A DNA stretch of 41,567 bases from Desulfobulbus propionicus (GCA_020720325.1 DYOW01000011.1:1-41567); one strand, 5' to 3'; positions 9,959 through 18,690 are shown, numbered from the stretch's first letter. Translations and numbers: made by a program. The notes: generated by a model from the sequence alone, not told the origin.

Positions 9959-11463
9959 ACATCGCCGCAGGAACTGCATATAAGATGTTCATCAAGCTTG
10001 GCGCCGCATTTGCACATCCAACCCGTTTGTCTTGCGGGATTTCCCATAAAAAGGGCATAATCCGGCACGTCCTTTGTAACCACCGCGCCTGCTCCAATAA
10101 AAGAATATTCACCCAGAGTGACTCCGCATATAATAGTTGAATTTGCCCCGATGCTTGCGCCTTTTTTAACAAGGGTTTTTCTTATTTCATCCATCCTTCT
10201 TATATGCGCCCTTGGGTTATGCACATTGGTAAAAACAACGGACGGCCCGCAAAAAACTTCGTCAGACAGGGTAACACCTTTATAAATACTCACATTATTC
10301 TGGATCTTGCACCGGCCGCCAATAGATACATCCGGGCCTATCATGACATTTTGTCCAATATTGCAATCTTTTCCAATGGTTGAACCAGCAAGGATGTGGG
10401 AAAAATGCCATATCTTTGTGCCTGTTCCAATGCTTGCATTTTTATCAATAAAAGAGCTTTCATGGACAAAAACATTGTTTATCTTGTTTGTAATGTCTAT
10501 GGGATATCCCTTTTCCAGTGATTCCTGGGCAAGATTTAATATTTGAAGAACCTTTACACCTTCTGCTCCGTCAGTGACAGGTTGTGTCCTTGAGTTTATA
10601 CACTTTAAAAATGTCTCACATTCATTAAAAAGCGGCTCTATCTCCTTAAGTTCAACTTTTTCACCTGATGCCTTCACAGGCACAGGCATGCCTTCCTTCC
10701 AGACAATTTCATGGGGATATAAGACAAGTTTTTCACTCCAGTCCAGACAATCATCAAAAACAGCCATTTTTTTATCACCCACTACAACTAATTTCTGTTC
10801 TTTATAGGGATGAAGCCAAGAGACAAATATATGGGCGCGTAATCCGCTTGAAAACTGCAAATGTGTTGTGGTGATATCCGCTATTTTTCTGTGGAGATAA
10901 TTTCCGCCGGTCGCATATATAAAATCAGGATAGTCCCCTGAAAGGGTTAATATCATGGAGATATCATGGGGGGCAAAGCTCCAGAGCGCGTTTTCTTCCC
11001 TTCTTACCTTTCCGAGATTCAGTCTGTTTGAATAGATATAATTAACCCTGCCAAGTTCGCCCGCAGATACTAGTTCTTTTAATTTAATAAAGGCATTATG
11101 ATACTGCAAAAGATGTCCAACCATGAGGATAAGATTATTTTTCACGGAAAGTTCGGTTAGTTCCTGTGCCTCGTCAATATTAAGCGCCAGGGGTTTTTCA
11201 ACAAATACGTCTTTTCCTGATAATAACGCCTCCCTTGCCTGATAAAAATGCATTTCAGCAGGGGTGGAAATCACAACAGCCTTAATGTTTTTATTATTTA
11301 TGACATCTGAATAACTTCGGGTTATATTGATTCCGGGATAATTTTCCTCTATCCATCTGATTCTTACAGGGTCTTTTTCGCAAATAACGGATAATACCCC
11401 AAGTTTATTAAAATTTCTGAGTAAATTTTTACCCCAGTATCCTGCTCCTATTAATGCAATCAT
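9907..11463 (-). CDS. Fused Gfo/Idh/MocA sugar dehydrogenase and left-handed beta-helix acyltransferase (WbpB-WbpD-like)
   Basis: A 518-residue fusion. Residues 1 to about 325 are a Gfo/Idh/MocA oxidoreductase: Rossmann motif GAGYWGKN (7-14), EKPLAL (89-94) and a catalytic-region HD pair (H166, D167). Residues about 331-480 are hexapeptide repeats of a left-handed beta-helix transferase (IGTGTKIWHFSHI..., FTNVHNPRAH). The tail has C484, C486, C496 and C499, which resembles a zinc knuckle. WbpB oxidises C3 of UDP-N-acetylglucosaminuronate and WbpD N-acetylates the resulting 3-amino sugar; the fusion would link the two steps. The usual aminotransferase partner (WbpE-like) is absent here. It is last in the glycosylation operon, 4 bases after the glycosyltransferase gene. 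The substrate is inferred. Confidence 0.82.
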   Translation of the reverse strand: MIALIGAGYWGKNLLRNFNKLGVLSVICEKDPVRIRWIEENYPGINITRSYSDVINNKNIKAVVISTPAEMHFYQAREALLSGKDVFVEKPLALNIDEAQELTELSVKNNLILMVGHLLQYHNAFIKLKELVSAGELGRVNYIYSNRLNLGKVRREENALWSFAPHDISMILTLSGDYPDFIYATGGNYLHRKIADITTTHLQFSSGLRAHIFVSWLHPYKEQKLVVVGDKKMAVFDDCLDWSEKLVLYPHEIVWKEGMPVPVKASGEKVELKEIEPLFNECETFLKCINSRTQPVTDGAEGVKVLQILNLAQESLEKGYPIDITNKINNVFVHESSFIDKNASIGTGTKIWHFSHILAGSTIGKDCNIGQNVMIGPDVSIGGRCKIQNNVSIYKGVTLSDEVFCGPSVVFTNVHNPRAHIRRMDEIRKTLVKKGASIGANSTIICGVTLGEYSFIGAGAVVTKDVPDYALFMGNPARQTGWMCKCGAKLDEHLICSSCGDVYELLDGDRLIFTKKTS

Positions 11464-11467
11464 TTTT

Positions 11468-12415
11468 TTACCTTAATGTTTTATTGTAATCCATGTCAAA
11501 CCACATGGCAAAAAAAAGGGATTGTAACCCGGATATACTTAAAAAAGCTGCAAAAAGCGCGCTTGTCTCTTGCACAGGACCCAAAAAAAGCCTGTAACCC
11601 AAAAGATAAAGCCCGAAAAAAAATCCAAAAGGTGTGAGAAATAACCCAAGAAGATAAAAAAATACAAGGGGATGAAAATCAAGTATTACATATTTGAAAA
11701 AAAGTCTTCTGAAAAAACCTTTTAAAAGTATAACGGGGATTGTAAAAATAACCCTTGAAATTTTTATGCCTGAGACCTCTCCCACATTATAAACCGGCTT
11801 CACAGAAACATCCCTGACCCTCATATTAAACTCATTAAGCCTTATGAGAAGGTCATTTGGCATGCCATATCTTTTATAAATCTTATCAGGGTCAATGGTT
11901 TCAAGGGCAAAAAGATTTATTGCTGTGTAACCGCACTGGGAGTCTGCAATATGCCAGTATCCTGAGGAAATTTTTGTCAGAAGGCTTAAAAACGCATTTC
12001 CGAGGTAACGGTGTTTGGGGATAATCTCCCATGCCTCACCATGATAAAGCCTGTTTCCCTTTGTATAATCAGCTTTATTTTCAACAACAGGCATAATGAT
12101 ATTTATTAAATCAGCAGGGTCCATCTGGGCATCCCCGGCCATTACAGCAGTGACATCAATCTTATTATCCCTTGCCCATTTATATCCTGTTGCAATAGCT
12201 CCGCCAACTCCCTGGTTAAATTCGTGGCTTATAAGAACCACCCTCGTATCAGAAAGACATTTTTCCTTTACAATTGTCTCTGTTCCGTCTGAACTACAGT
12301 CATCAACAACAATAATAAAGTCCACATAATCTGGCATTGTTTCAATAACCCTGCTGATAAGCCTAGCTTCGTTATAGGCCGGAACAACCACGGAAATTTT
12401 TTTATTGTGCAACAT
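11468..12415 (-). CDS. GT2 glycosyltransferase, dolichyl/undecaprenyl-phosphate type, membrane anchored
   Basis: A 315-residue family-2 glycosyltransferase. The GT-A core starts VVVPAYNEA and carries VVDDCSSDGT (D38, D39) for nucleotide-sugar binding, then MAGDAQMDP as the DxQMDP metal site and DSQCGYTAI further on. Two hydrophobic helices near 245-270 and 275-305 would anchor it in the cytoplasmic membrane. This layout is typical of polyprenyl-phosphate hexose synthases or of transferases that extend lipid-linked sugars. The ATG overlaps the end of the oligosaccharyltransferase gene by 14 bases, so the two proteins are probably made from one mRNA. The sugar donor cannot be read from sequence. 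Confidence 0.85.
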   Translation of the reverse strand: MLHNKKISVVVPAYNEARLISRVIETMPDYVDFIIVVDDCSSDGTETIVKEKCLSDTRVVLISHEFNQGVGGAIATGYKWARDNKIDVTAVMAGDAQMDPADLINIIMPVVENKADYTKGNRLYHGEAWEIIPKHRYLGNAFLSLLTKISSGYWHIADSQCGYTAINLFALETIDPDKIYKRYGMPNDLLIRLNEFNMRVRDVSVKPVYNVGEVSGIKISRVIFTIPVILLKGFFRRLFFKYVILDFHPLVFFYLLGLFLTPFGFFFGLYLLGYRLFLGPVQETSALFAAFLSISGLQSLFFAMWFDMDYNKTLR

Positions 12416-14636
12416 CCCCTTTTACCTTCCATATCTGAAAAAAAGGAGTGGAAATAATAACAGGTTCAAAAAATCTTTTATCCACCATTAATCTCAAAAA
12501 AATCTGATTAAAAACCGATCTTGCAATAGGTTCGTCCATTATAGCGCCATACTCAAATTTAGGGATAATTTCCACCCTTGAACCCTCTTGTCTGCCAAAA
12601 TTTATTTCATTGGGCCGCGGTGGTTCAACAATTAAAAGAGATTTTATCGCAGCCTGTTTGTTTTCAATAAAAAACACACCTTTTCTTAAGTCAAGGCTTA
12701 ATCCTTCAGGCGTTTCAAAGTTGTCACCGTTTCTTTTTATATTAAAAAGTGGATAATAATATGGATGGATACCGTCTTTTTTTGAAGGGTCCCATGTGCC
12801 AAGCCAAAACCACCAGTATGCTGTTTGCAGTAATCTTTTGTCAAGCAAGATATATGTTGGAAGGGTTTCACCCGGAAAAAGAAATTTAAGCCACTTTTCA
12901 GTATTAGTTAAGTCATCCACTGGTTTTAAAGGAGATGAAGTCAATTTCTCTCTTGTCTTGTCAGGCCCTGCGGCAAGCAATTCTTTTAGCGCATCATATC
13001 CTTCAGGGACATTGTCATAGGCCTTATAAAATTTATGAATGCCCGGAATGCCGTGGGCAATATAAAAACTGATAAAATTTGCAGAAAGCCTGAAATTATC
13101 CGTTACAAAGGGAAGGGCATTATATGCGGACCTTTCTCCTCCATGAAGTGTGCCGTCCCCGATTGTTCCTCTATTTGCCCAGAAAAGCAAGGGATAGCCA
13201 TGGTCCCACCAAGCCCAGATAACAGCGTTTGCTTCTGTTCGTTTTCCTGCCTCATCAAATGCCATAATAAGGGGGGGATCTTCCGGGGGGAAAAAGGTGT
13301 TGGTTAACACCTTAACCAAAGATGGGTAAACAAGCAAAAAGACCAGTATTGGAGTCACAAAATATATAAACTTGAACTTTTTTTTGTATGACCAGATAAA
13401 TGAAATAAAAAAACCAACTCCAAGCGCTATTACAGGCACCATAAAGATAATAAATCTTTTTGCATAAAATACAGAAAGCGCTCCTAGCACAATCGGGACA
13501 AATAATAAAAGGCCTTCTTTTGATTTTTTTACCAAAAGCAAAACCAATCCTATTAATCCTATATAAAAAGGAAAAGGATGTCCTGCTGATTTCACAATAA
13601 GTTCCATTAATTCCGGACGTTTTTGTTCAGCGACAGTAGCGCCTATTGACGGCCAAATATCCACAGTCTCTTTTACTGATATGTAGGTAAAAACAACTTT
13701 TATGCCGTTTATTATCCGCATAGGTATTTCAAGACCTTTCCATAGAAGCAAAATAAGAACAGGCATGGATAAAATTGAAAAAAAGATTAGGGCTTCTTTT
13801 TTAGAGGGTCTGTAGAAAAACAGGAGGGCAGTTAGAAAAGGTGTCAGGCTAACTACAGTGACAACTTCAGGGGTTGAATCCCACCAAAGTAAAAAAAATA
13901 AATAATTTATAATAATAGCCGCAAAATAAGCATACCGCGTTTTGCCTTTATTTATTGCAAACATAAGGGCAAGTAAAACAGATAAAACAGTCAGCGTGAC
14001 ATTGAGGCAGTCAGTATCATACCAGCCTATATTGCTTCTGTATATGTAATAATATGAAATAACGCTGAAGAGCGCTGAGACAGTTCCCATTGAAGCTCCG
14101 CCGTAATGCCTGCCAAGATAAAAAATCGGGATGCTTATCAGAGGTCCTAAAAAGACAGGTATAAAAACAGCGATCCACATATATGAAAATGGGGTAATTT
14201 TTTTTATAAATGCAGTTAAAACAGATAAAAGAGGCGGAGGAAATCTTCTTTCAACCCCAATGGGAACATCTCTTTTTTCTTCTGTTTTATCGTGATTGCC
14301 TTCAACAATATCTCTGGCAAGAGAGAGGTAGAAATAACTGTCAAAATTTATAAAAAGAGGCTCGCCGTTATAAAAAGCCCTATCAGGCTCTTTTTGCCAG
14401 TCATAAAGATCCTGAACCCTTAAAGACATGCCAATCAGGACAATTATTACCAGAATAGCAATTTCAATATATGTTTTATTTAAAAAGGGTTTTAAAAAAT
14501 CAAGCTGTGAAAAAGAGCTTTTTTCAGAAACTGTCTGTTTATCTGAATCTGAATAAGACACAGTTTCTGAATTTATTTCAGAAACTTTTTCCTGAGTAAT
14601 ATTTTCTTTTCTCTTTTTCTCTTTTTTTTTTGCCAT
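12402..14636 (-). CDS. pglB: Oligosaccharyltransferase, STT3/PglB/AglB family
   Basis: A 744-residue membrane enzyme that would transfer a lipid-linked glycan to asparagine in exported proteins. A Lys/Ser-rich cytoplasmic tail (1-56) precedes a first membrane helix at about 57-72, with about a dozen more up to residue 440 and a periplasmic C-terminal domain. Family hallmarks are present: acidic D99 in the first external loop (NFDSYF), the DxD pair D207/D209 in WYDTD, E337 in the TVAE loop motif and the sequon-binding WWDHG at 476-480. WWDxG is shared by STT3, AglB and PglB. It heads an operon with a GT2 enzyme and a sugar-tailoring fusion. Specificity (N-linked sequon, glycan) is inferred from the family. 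Confidence 0.88.
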   Translation of the reverse strand: MAKKKEKKRKENITQEKVSEINSETVSYSDSDKQTVSEKSSFSQLDFLKPFLNKTYIEIAILVIIVLIGMSLRVQDLYDWQKEPDRAFYNGEPLFINFDSYFYLSLARDIVEGNHDKTEEKRDVPIGVERRFPPPLLSVLTAFIKKITPFSYMWIAVFIPVFLGPLISIPIFYLGRHYGGASMGTVSALFSVISYYYIYRSNIGWYDTDCLNVTLTVLSVLLALMFAINKGKTRYAYFAAIIINYLFFLLWWDSTPEVVTVVSLTPFLTALLFFYRPSKKEALIFFSILSMPVLILLLWKGLEIPMRIINGIKVVFTYISVKETVDIWPSIGATVAEQKRPELMELIVKSAGHPFPFYIGLIGLVLLLVKKSKEGLLLFVPIVLGALSVFYAKRFIIFMVPVIALGVGFFISFIWSYKKKFKFIYFVTPILVFLLVYPSLVKVLTNTFFPPEDPPLIMAFDEAGKRTEANAVIWAWWDHGYPLLFWANRGTIGDGTLHGGERSAYNALPFVTDNFRLSANFISFYIAHGIPGIHKFYKAYDNVPEGYDALKELLAAGPDKTREKLTSSPLKPVDDLTNTEKWLKFLFPGETLPTYILLDKRLLQTAYWWFWLGTWDPSKKDGIHPYYYPLFNIKRNGDNFETPEGLSLDLRKGVFFIENKQAAIKSLLIVEPPRPNEINFGRQEGSRVEIIPKFEYGAIMDEPIARSVFNQIFLRLMVDKRFFEPVIISTPFFQIWKVKGDVAQ

Positions 14637-14694
14637 AAAATAATATAAAATATCCTGTTAAGACAGATGTTTTTTGTATAGTGGTTGCCCAGAC

Positions 14695-14723
14695 ATTATA
14701 TAACTTTCCTGATTAAGTTTAAA
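14695..14723 (-). promoter_or_regulatory. Candidate promoter for the glycosylation operon
   Basis: On the minus strand TTTAAA (14718-14723) and a perfect TATAAT (14695-14700) are 17 bases apart, placing a start near 14688, about 50 bases before the oligosaccharyltransferase ATG. The -35 element matches consensus at only four of six positions. Confidence 0.4.
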
Positions 14724-14886
14724 TAAAAAAAATATAAAAATAAAATCCTTAAAAATTAGTTGGTTAGGTATAATTATAGTTTTTTTAGCGCTTAATATTT
14801 TATTAATTTACTATTTACACATTTGAGAAAGGTATTATTTTAAAAAAAATTAAAAAATTTTATAACTATAATTAAATTTCAGAAAA

Positions 14887-15930
14887 ATGGAAAAAAAAAA
14901 GATTTACAAAACTGTTGAATTTAGGCCTGATACAAGAAACGTATTTTTTCACATCACTACATTTTGCAATCTTAAATGCAAACACTGCTACATAAACCCC
15001 AAAGAACACGGCGACATATCCCTTGATATTGATACCATAAAAAAATGGTTAAGTTTATTTTCTCCTGATAAAAAATTTAAGGAAAACATAGACCCACTAA
15101 AGAGTTGTAACTGTATTTTTCTCGGAGGCGAACCCACTTTAAACCCGGCGCTTCCTGATGCGGTAAAAGAAGCAAAAAATTTAGGCTATACCTCCATAAC
15201 CATTGATACAAACGGTTATATGTTTAATGATGCGCTAAATAAAATAAATCCTGCTGATATCAATTATTTCAGCATTAGCATTGACGGTCATTTACCTGAA
15301 ATTAACGATGCCATAAGGGGAAAAGGTTCTTTTAACAAAATTATTGAATCCGTTAAGCTTGCGCATGAAAAGGGCTTTGCTGTGTCTTCAATTTTTACTG
15401 TGAGTCAAAAAAATCTCCATTCCCTCAGGTTTATGCCGGATTTTTTAAATAGCCTCGGCATAAAACGATTTTTTATACAGGTGATAGGTCTAAGGGGAAG
15501 CGCCAGGAGTTTTGGAGATAATTTACAGGTAAATATCAAAGACTGGCTTGAAATTGTGCCGGACGTTGCCCAAAATGCCTCAAAAAAAAACATATATGTA
15601 ACATATCCAAAGGTATATCTGGATAAAAACGACAAATTCCAGTGCGCTGGCATTGTCGCAGAGAATTTTTTTATTTTTCCTAACGGCAGGGTATACACCT
15701 GTCCGTTATGTGAGGATTATTCGCTCCATTCATATGAGATAAGAGAAGATAAACTTATTGAAATGCCAAAAATTTGCGAAAGGGAGCTTTTTACCCTTGA
15801 TGTGCCCGAAGGGTGTGTTATGAATAAGCTTTTGCATCCCCAAAACATACCCTATGACAATGAAGGCAGGGTTACATCAAGGATAGCTTGTTGTATGCTC
15901 AAAGAAGAAATTGCGCCGATTATTTCATAA
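14887..15930 (+). CDS. Radical SAM protein with SPASM/twitch-like auxiliary cysteines, function unknown
   Basis: A 347-residue radical SAM enzyme. C27, C31 and C34 form the CxxxCxxC site for the catalytic [4Fe-4S] cluster (FCNLKCKHC), GGEP is at 80-83 and the TIM-barrel pattern follows. The C-terminal 95 residues hold seven more cysteines (C253, C272, C275, C297, C310 and the pair C335-C336), suggesting at least one auxiliary cluster as in SPASM or twitch proteins. Such enzymes modify peptides or cofactors, but no substrate peptide gene is evident next door. No strong ribosome-binding site precedes the ATG. It is flanked by AT-rich gaps and looks like a single-gene unit. The substrate cannot be assigned. 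Confidence 0.85.
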   Translation: MEKKKIYKTVEFRPDTRNVFFHITTFCNLKCKHCYINPKEHGDISLDIDTIKKWLSLFSPDKKFKENIDPLKSCNCIFLGGEPTLNPALPDAVKEAKNLGYTSITIDTNGYMFNDALNKINPADINYFSISIDGHLPEINDAIRGKGSFNKIIESVKLAHEKGFAVSSIFTVSQKNLHSLRFMPDFLNSLGIKRFFIQVIGLRGSARSFGDNLQVNIKDWLEIVPDVAQNASKKNIYVTYPKVYLDKNDKFQCAGIVAENFFIFPNGRVYTCPLCEDYSLHSYEIREDKLIEMPKICERELFTLDVPEGCVMNKLLHPQNIPYDNEGRVTSRIACCMLKEEIAPIIS

Positions 15931-15974
15931 TATTATTTTACAAAACCTGATTCTCCTGATTTTGACTTTTTAAC

Positions 15975-16003
15975 TTGGCAAATTCCGCTATAAACTTTAT
16001 AAA
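15975..16003 (+). promoter_or_regulatory. Candidate promoter for the chemotaxis operon
   Basis: TTGGCA (15975-15980), 17 bases, TATAAA (15998-16003). It would start transcription about 135 bases before cheY. No sigma28 or sigma54 pattern fits better: GG and GC are 8 rather than 10 bases apart. Confidence 0.4.
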
Positions 16004-16026
16004 AAAAAATTAAAAAAATAGATAGG

Positions 16027-16051
16027 TTATATTAAAAAATTTTTAATATAA
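16027..16051. repeat. AT-only 12-base palindrome upstream of cheY
   Basis: TTATATTAAAAA (16027-16038) and TTTTTAATATAA (16040-16051) are perfect inverted arms around one base. It lies in the predicted leader between the candidate promoter and cheY and could be an operator or a weak hairpin. Confidence 0.5.
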
Positions 16052-16146
16052 ATAAGAGCATGCTATAAATAATTTTTTTTATTGAAAAAAGTTATAAATT
16101 AAATTAAATTAATAAAAATTCTTATAAAAAACTTGGGGGATAACCT

Positions 16147-16527
16147 ATGAAGGCTCTCGTAGTTGACGACTCTGGTTCAATGCGAAATATTGTTAAATCC
16201 AGCATTTCAAAACTCGGAATATTTGATGAGATTTATGAAGCTGAGAATGGACTTGAGGCGCTAAAAAAATTAGAGGAGAAGGGGCATATTGATCTTGTTT
16301 TGCTTGACTGGTATATGCCCGTTATGGAAGGATACGACTGCCTTCTTCAGATAAGACAGAATTCAAATTGGGAAGATATAAAGGTTATGATGGTTACCAC
16401 TGAAAATCAGCAGGAAAATATTATAAGGGCAGTAATCGCAGGGGCTAATGAATACCTGATGAAACCCTTTACTGAAGAGATGATTCAGGAAAAAGTAAGG
16501 ATGGCGCTCTCTTTATATGATGAGTAA
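16147..16527 (+). CDS. cheY: CheY-like single-domain response regulator
   Basis: A 126-residue receiver domain alone. The acidic pocket D7/D8, phospho-acceptor D54 (LLDWYMP), T84/T85 and K106 (LMKPF) are all present, so it should be phosphorylated by a CheA-type kinase. There is no output domain. It leads a three-gene run with cheB and cheR and overlaps cheB by 11 bases. The ribosome-binding site GGGGGA is at 16135-16140. No CheA, CheW or receptor gene is in the window, so the cognate kinase must be encoded elsewhere. Whether it acts on flagella or on type IV pili is not visible. Confidence 0.9.
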   Translation: MKALVVDDSGSMRNIVKSSISKLGIFDEIYEAENGLEALKKLEEKGHIDLVLLDWYMPVMEGYDCLLQIRQNSNWEDIKVMMVTTENQQENIIRAVIAGANEYLMKPFTEEMIQEKVRMALSLYDE

Positions 16528-17797
16528 AGTTCTTGTAGTGGATGATTCCATTGTTTTCAGAAAAATTCTTATTGAGTCATTAAGCAATCAAAGATGTATA
16601 AGGGTTTTGGAAGCCTGTTCTAATGGTAAAGATGCGCTTGTAAAAATAAGACAGTTAAAACCGGATGTTGTTGTGCTTGATGTGGAAATGCCTGAAATGG
16701 ATGGAATGCAAACCCTTCAGGAAATAAAAAGACAAAAACTTGATGTAGGCGTTATTATGTTCTCTGGTTTGACTCAGGAAGGAGCTCAGATAACATTTGA
16801 TGCGCTTTCAAAAGGCGCTTTTGATTTTGTTCCCAAACCCTCTGGCTCTGGAAATTTTTATGAAAGTGTTCAAAAGACCCGCAGAGAGTTAACCGATAGA
16901 ATCACAGCATATATGGAGACCAAATCCTCCTTTGTTCAGATAAAAAGACCTGCGCAGCCGCCACCATTAATAAAACAACTTGAGCCTGAAGAGCAGAAAC
17001 AACAAGAAGAGATGCCTTTAAAAAATATTAACACACCTGTTCAACAGCCATTATCCCCCAGACAGGAAATCCCACAAACACAAAAAATCATGACACCACC
17101 AAGACATAATATTATTAAAATACCCAAACAACCATCAGAAAGTCCTGCTGCAAAAATAGCAGCGCAAAAAACTGTAGATAGACCCCGCCCTGCCCCCAAG
17201 GTTTTTTTTCCCGGAAAAATAGAGGCGGTTGGAATTGGCATATCCACAGGGGGACCAAATGCATTAAATGAGATGATCCCTAAAATTCCCTCATCATTTA
17301 CAGTTCCTGTATTTATTGTGCAACATATGCCTCCTGTTTTTACCACCCAGCTTGCAAAAAGACTTGATGAAAAATCTCCGTTAAAAGTTGTGGAGGCTCA
17401 GGATAATATGCCTGTTGAACCTGCAACAGTCTATCTTGCGCCAGGAGATTTTCATATGACCGTAAGTATTGTAAATAGTCAGAAGATAATCAAATTAAAT
17501 CAGGATGCGCCTGAAAACAGTTGCAGACCTGCTGTAGATGTGCTGTTTCGTTCCCTTGCTTCTGTGTATGGAAGTAGGGCGCTGGCAGTTATTATGACAG
17601 GAATGGGGCAGGACGGTTTAAAAGGCGCGGTGTTAATGAAAGAAAAAGGAGCCTACATTTTTGCGCAGGACAAAGAAACTTCGGTTGTCTGGGGTATGCC
17701 AAGGTTTGTTACAGAGGCAGGTCTTGCGGATAAGATATGCCCTTTAAGTGATATAGCAAATTGTATTCTACAGATTTCAGGAGTGTTAACCAGATGA
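16517..17797 (+). CDS. cheB: Chemotaxis protein-glutamate methylesterase CheB
   Basis: CheB removes methyl groups from receptor glutamates (and deamidates glutamines) to reset chemosensory receptors. The 426 residues comprise an N-terminal receiver (phospho-acceptor D55 in VLDVEMPEMDG), a long Pro/Gln-rich linker at about 145-230 and the C-terminal methylesterase with catalytic S243 (GISTGG), H270 (VQHMP) and D366 (TGMGQDG). The linker is much longer than in E. coli CheB (349 residues in total), which accounts for the extra length. Two consecutive ATG codons are possible starts. It overlaps cheY and meets cheR in an ATGA. Confidence 0.93.
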   Translation: MMSKVLVVDDSIVFRKILIESLSNQRCIRVLEACSNGKDALVKIRQLKPDVVVLDVEMPEMDGMQTLQEIKRQKLDVGVIMFSGLTQEGAQITFDALSKGAFDFVPKPSGSGNFYESVQKTRRELTDRITAYMETKSSFVQIKRPAQPPPLIKQLEPEEQKQQEEMPLKNINTPVQQPLSPRQEIPQTQKIMTPPRHNIIKIPKQPSESPAAKIAAQKTVDRPRPAPKVFFPGKIEAVGIGISTGGPNALNEMIPKIPSSFTVPVFIVQHMPPVFTTQLAKRLDEKSPLKVVEAQDNMPVEPATVYLAPGDFHMTVSIVNSQKIIKLNQDAPENSCRPAVDVLFRSLASVYGSRALAVIMTGMGQDGLKGAVLMKEKGAYIFAQDKETSVVWGMPRFVTEAGLADKICPLSDIANCILQISGVLTR

Positions 17798-18600
17798 TTA
17801 CACAGGAACAATTTAAATATTTTGCGTTATTGGTTAAAAGAGAAAGTGGTATTTCCCTTGCTGACGGCAAAGAATATCTTGTTGAAAGCAGGCTAAATGA
17901 ACTGGCAAAGATTCTTGGTTTAAGGGATATAAATGATCTTTATAATTCCTGTAAGAATAATCTCACTTCAAAGTTAAAAGATCAGATTGTTGACGCAATG
18001 ACAACAAATGAGACATATTTTTTCAGGGATCAGCACCCGTTTGATTGTCTTAAAAAAGAAATAGTTCCGGAACATGTCCAAAAAAACGGCGCTAACCTTA
18101 AAATCTGGTGCGCCGCATGTTCAACCGGTCAGGAACCATACAGCATAAGCATGTTGTTTTCTGATTTTTTTCCGTCATTAAACGCAAAAATTATTGCGAC
18201 AGACATCTCACCCCAGGTACTTAACAAGGCAAAACATGGAAAATACTCTCAAATTGAAGTGAACAGGGGGCTTCAGATCACCCTTCTTATCAAACATTTT
18301 AAACAAGCCGGGGCTTTTTGGGAGATTAATGATTCAATCAAAAAAAGGATAGATTTCAAAAGCCTTAATCTCATTGGCTCATGGGGGATGGATTTATCAA
18401 ATCTTGATATAGTTTTTTGCAGGTATGTTTTAATATATTTTGAGCAAGATACTAAAAAACAAATACTCGAAAAGATTGAAAGGTCATTAAATCCTGGCGG
18501 TTGTCTGTTCCTTGGCGCCACAGAGACCCCAATAGGATTAAGCCCGAATATGAAAAAGGTTATTTCAGGAAAAACTACTTATTGGGTAAAGGAAAAATAG
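17794..18600 (+). CDS. cheR: Chemotaxis receptor methyltransferase CheR
   Basis: CheR methylates glutamates on chemoreceptors with S-adenosylmethionine, opposing CheB. The start used here is the ATG at 17794, which overlaps the cheB stop (ATGA) and gives 268 residues beginning MITQEQFKYF. A longer frame from a TTG at 17761 would lie inside cheB and is less likely. The N-terminal helical domain runs to about residue 75, TTNETYFFRD marks the junction, the SAM-binding loop is CAACSTGQEPYS (about 106-117), and FCRYVLIYF near 210 is the typical methyltransferase motif. It is the last gene of the trio, followed by a repeat element. Confidence 0.92.
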   Translation: MITQEQFKYFALLVKRESGISLADGKEYLVESRLNELAKILGLRDINDLYNSCKNNLTSKLKDQIVDAMTTNETYFFRDQHPFDCLKKEIVPEHVQKNGANLKIWCAACSTGQEPYSISMLFSDFFPSLNAKIIATDISPQVLNKAKHGKYSQIEVNRGLQITLLIKHFKQAGAFWEINDSIKKRIDFKSLNLIGSWGMDLSNLDIVFCRYVLIYFEQDTKKQILEKIERSLNPGGCLFLGATETPIGLSPNMKKVISGKTTYWVKEK

Positions 18601-18618
18601 GCGTTGTTACTTTTTTTG

Positions 18619-18690
18619 TGTTCGCTTCGCTCGTAATGACAAACCAACCCTATCATTGCGAGGAACGCAGTGACTAAGCAATCTAATTTT
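18619..18690. repeat. Dispersed-type inverted repeat (ATTGCGAGG...AGCAATC family)
   Basis: Between convergent cheR and cbiB, GTTCGCTTCGCTCGTAATGA (18620-18639) is an imperfect inverted copy of TCATTGCGAGGAACGCAG (18653-18670), followed by TGACTAAGCAATCT. Sequences of the form TCATTGCGAGG..GAAGCAATC occur as short intergenic repeats in many bacterial genomes. Their GC content contrasts with the AT-rich surroundings. It might also act as a hairpin between the converging transcripts. Confidence 0.6.

Noticed and set aside
17761-17793. TTG start extending CheR by 11 residues
   Set aside because: It lies inside cheB without need. The ATG at 17794 overlaps the cheB stop in the usual ATGA manner and matches the family N-terminus.
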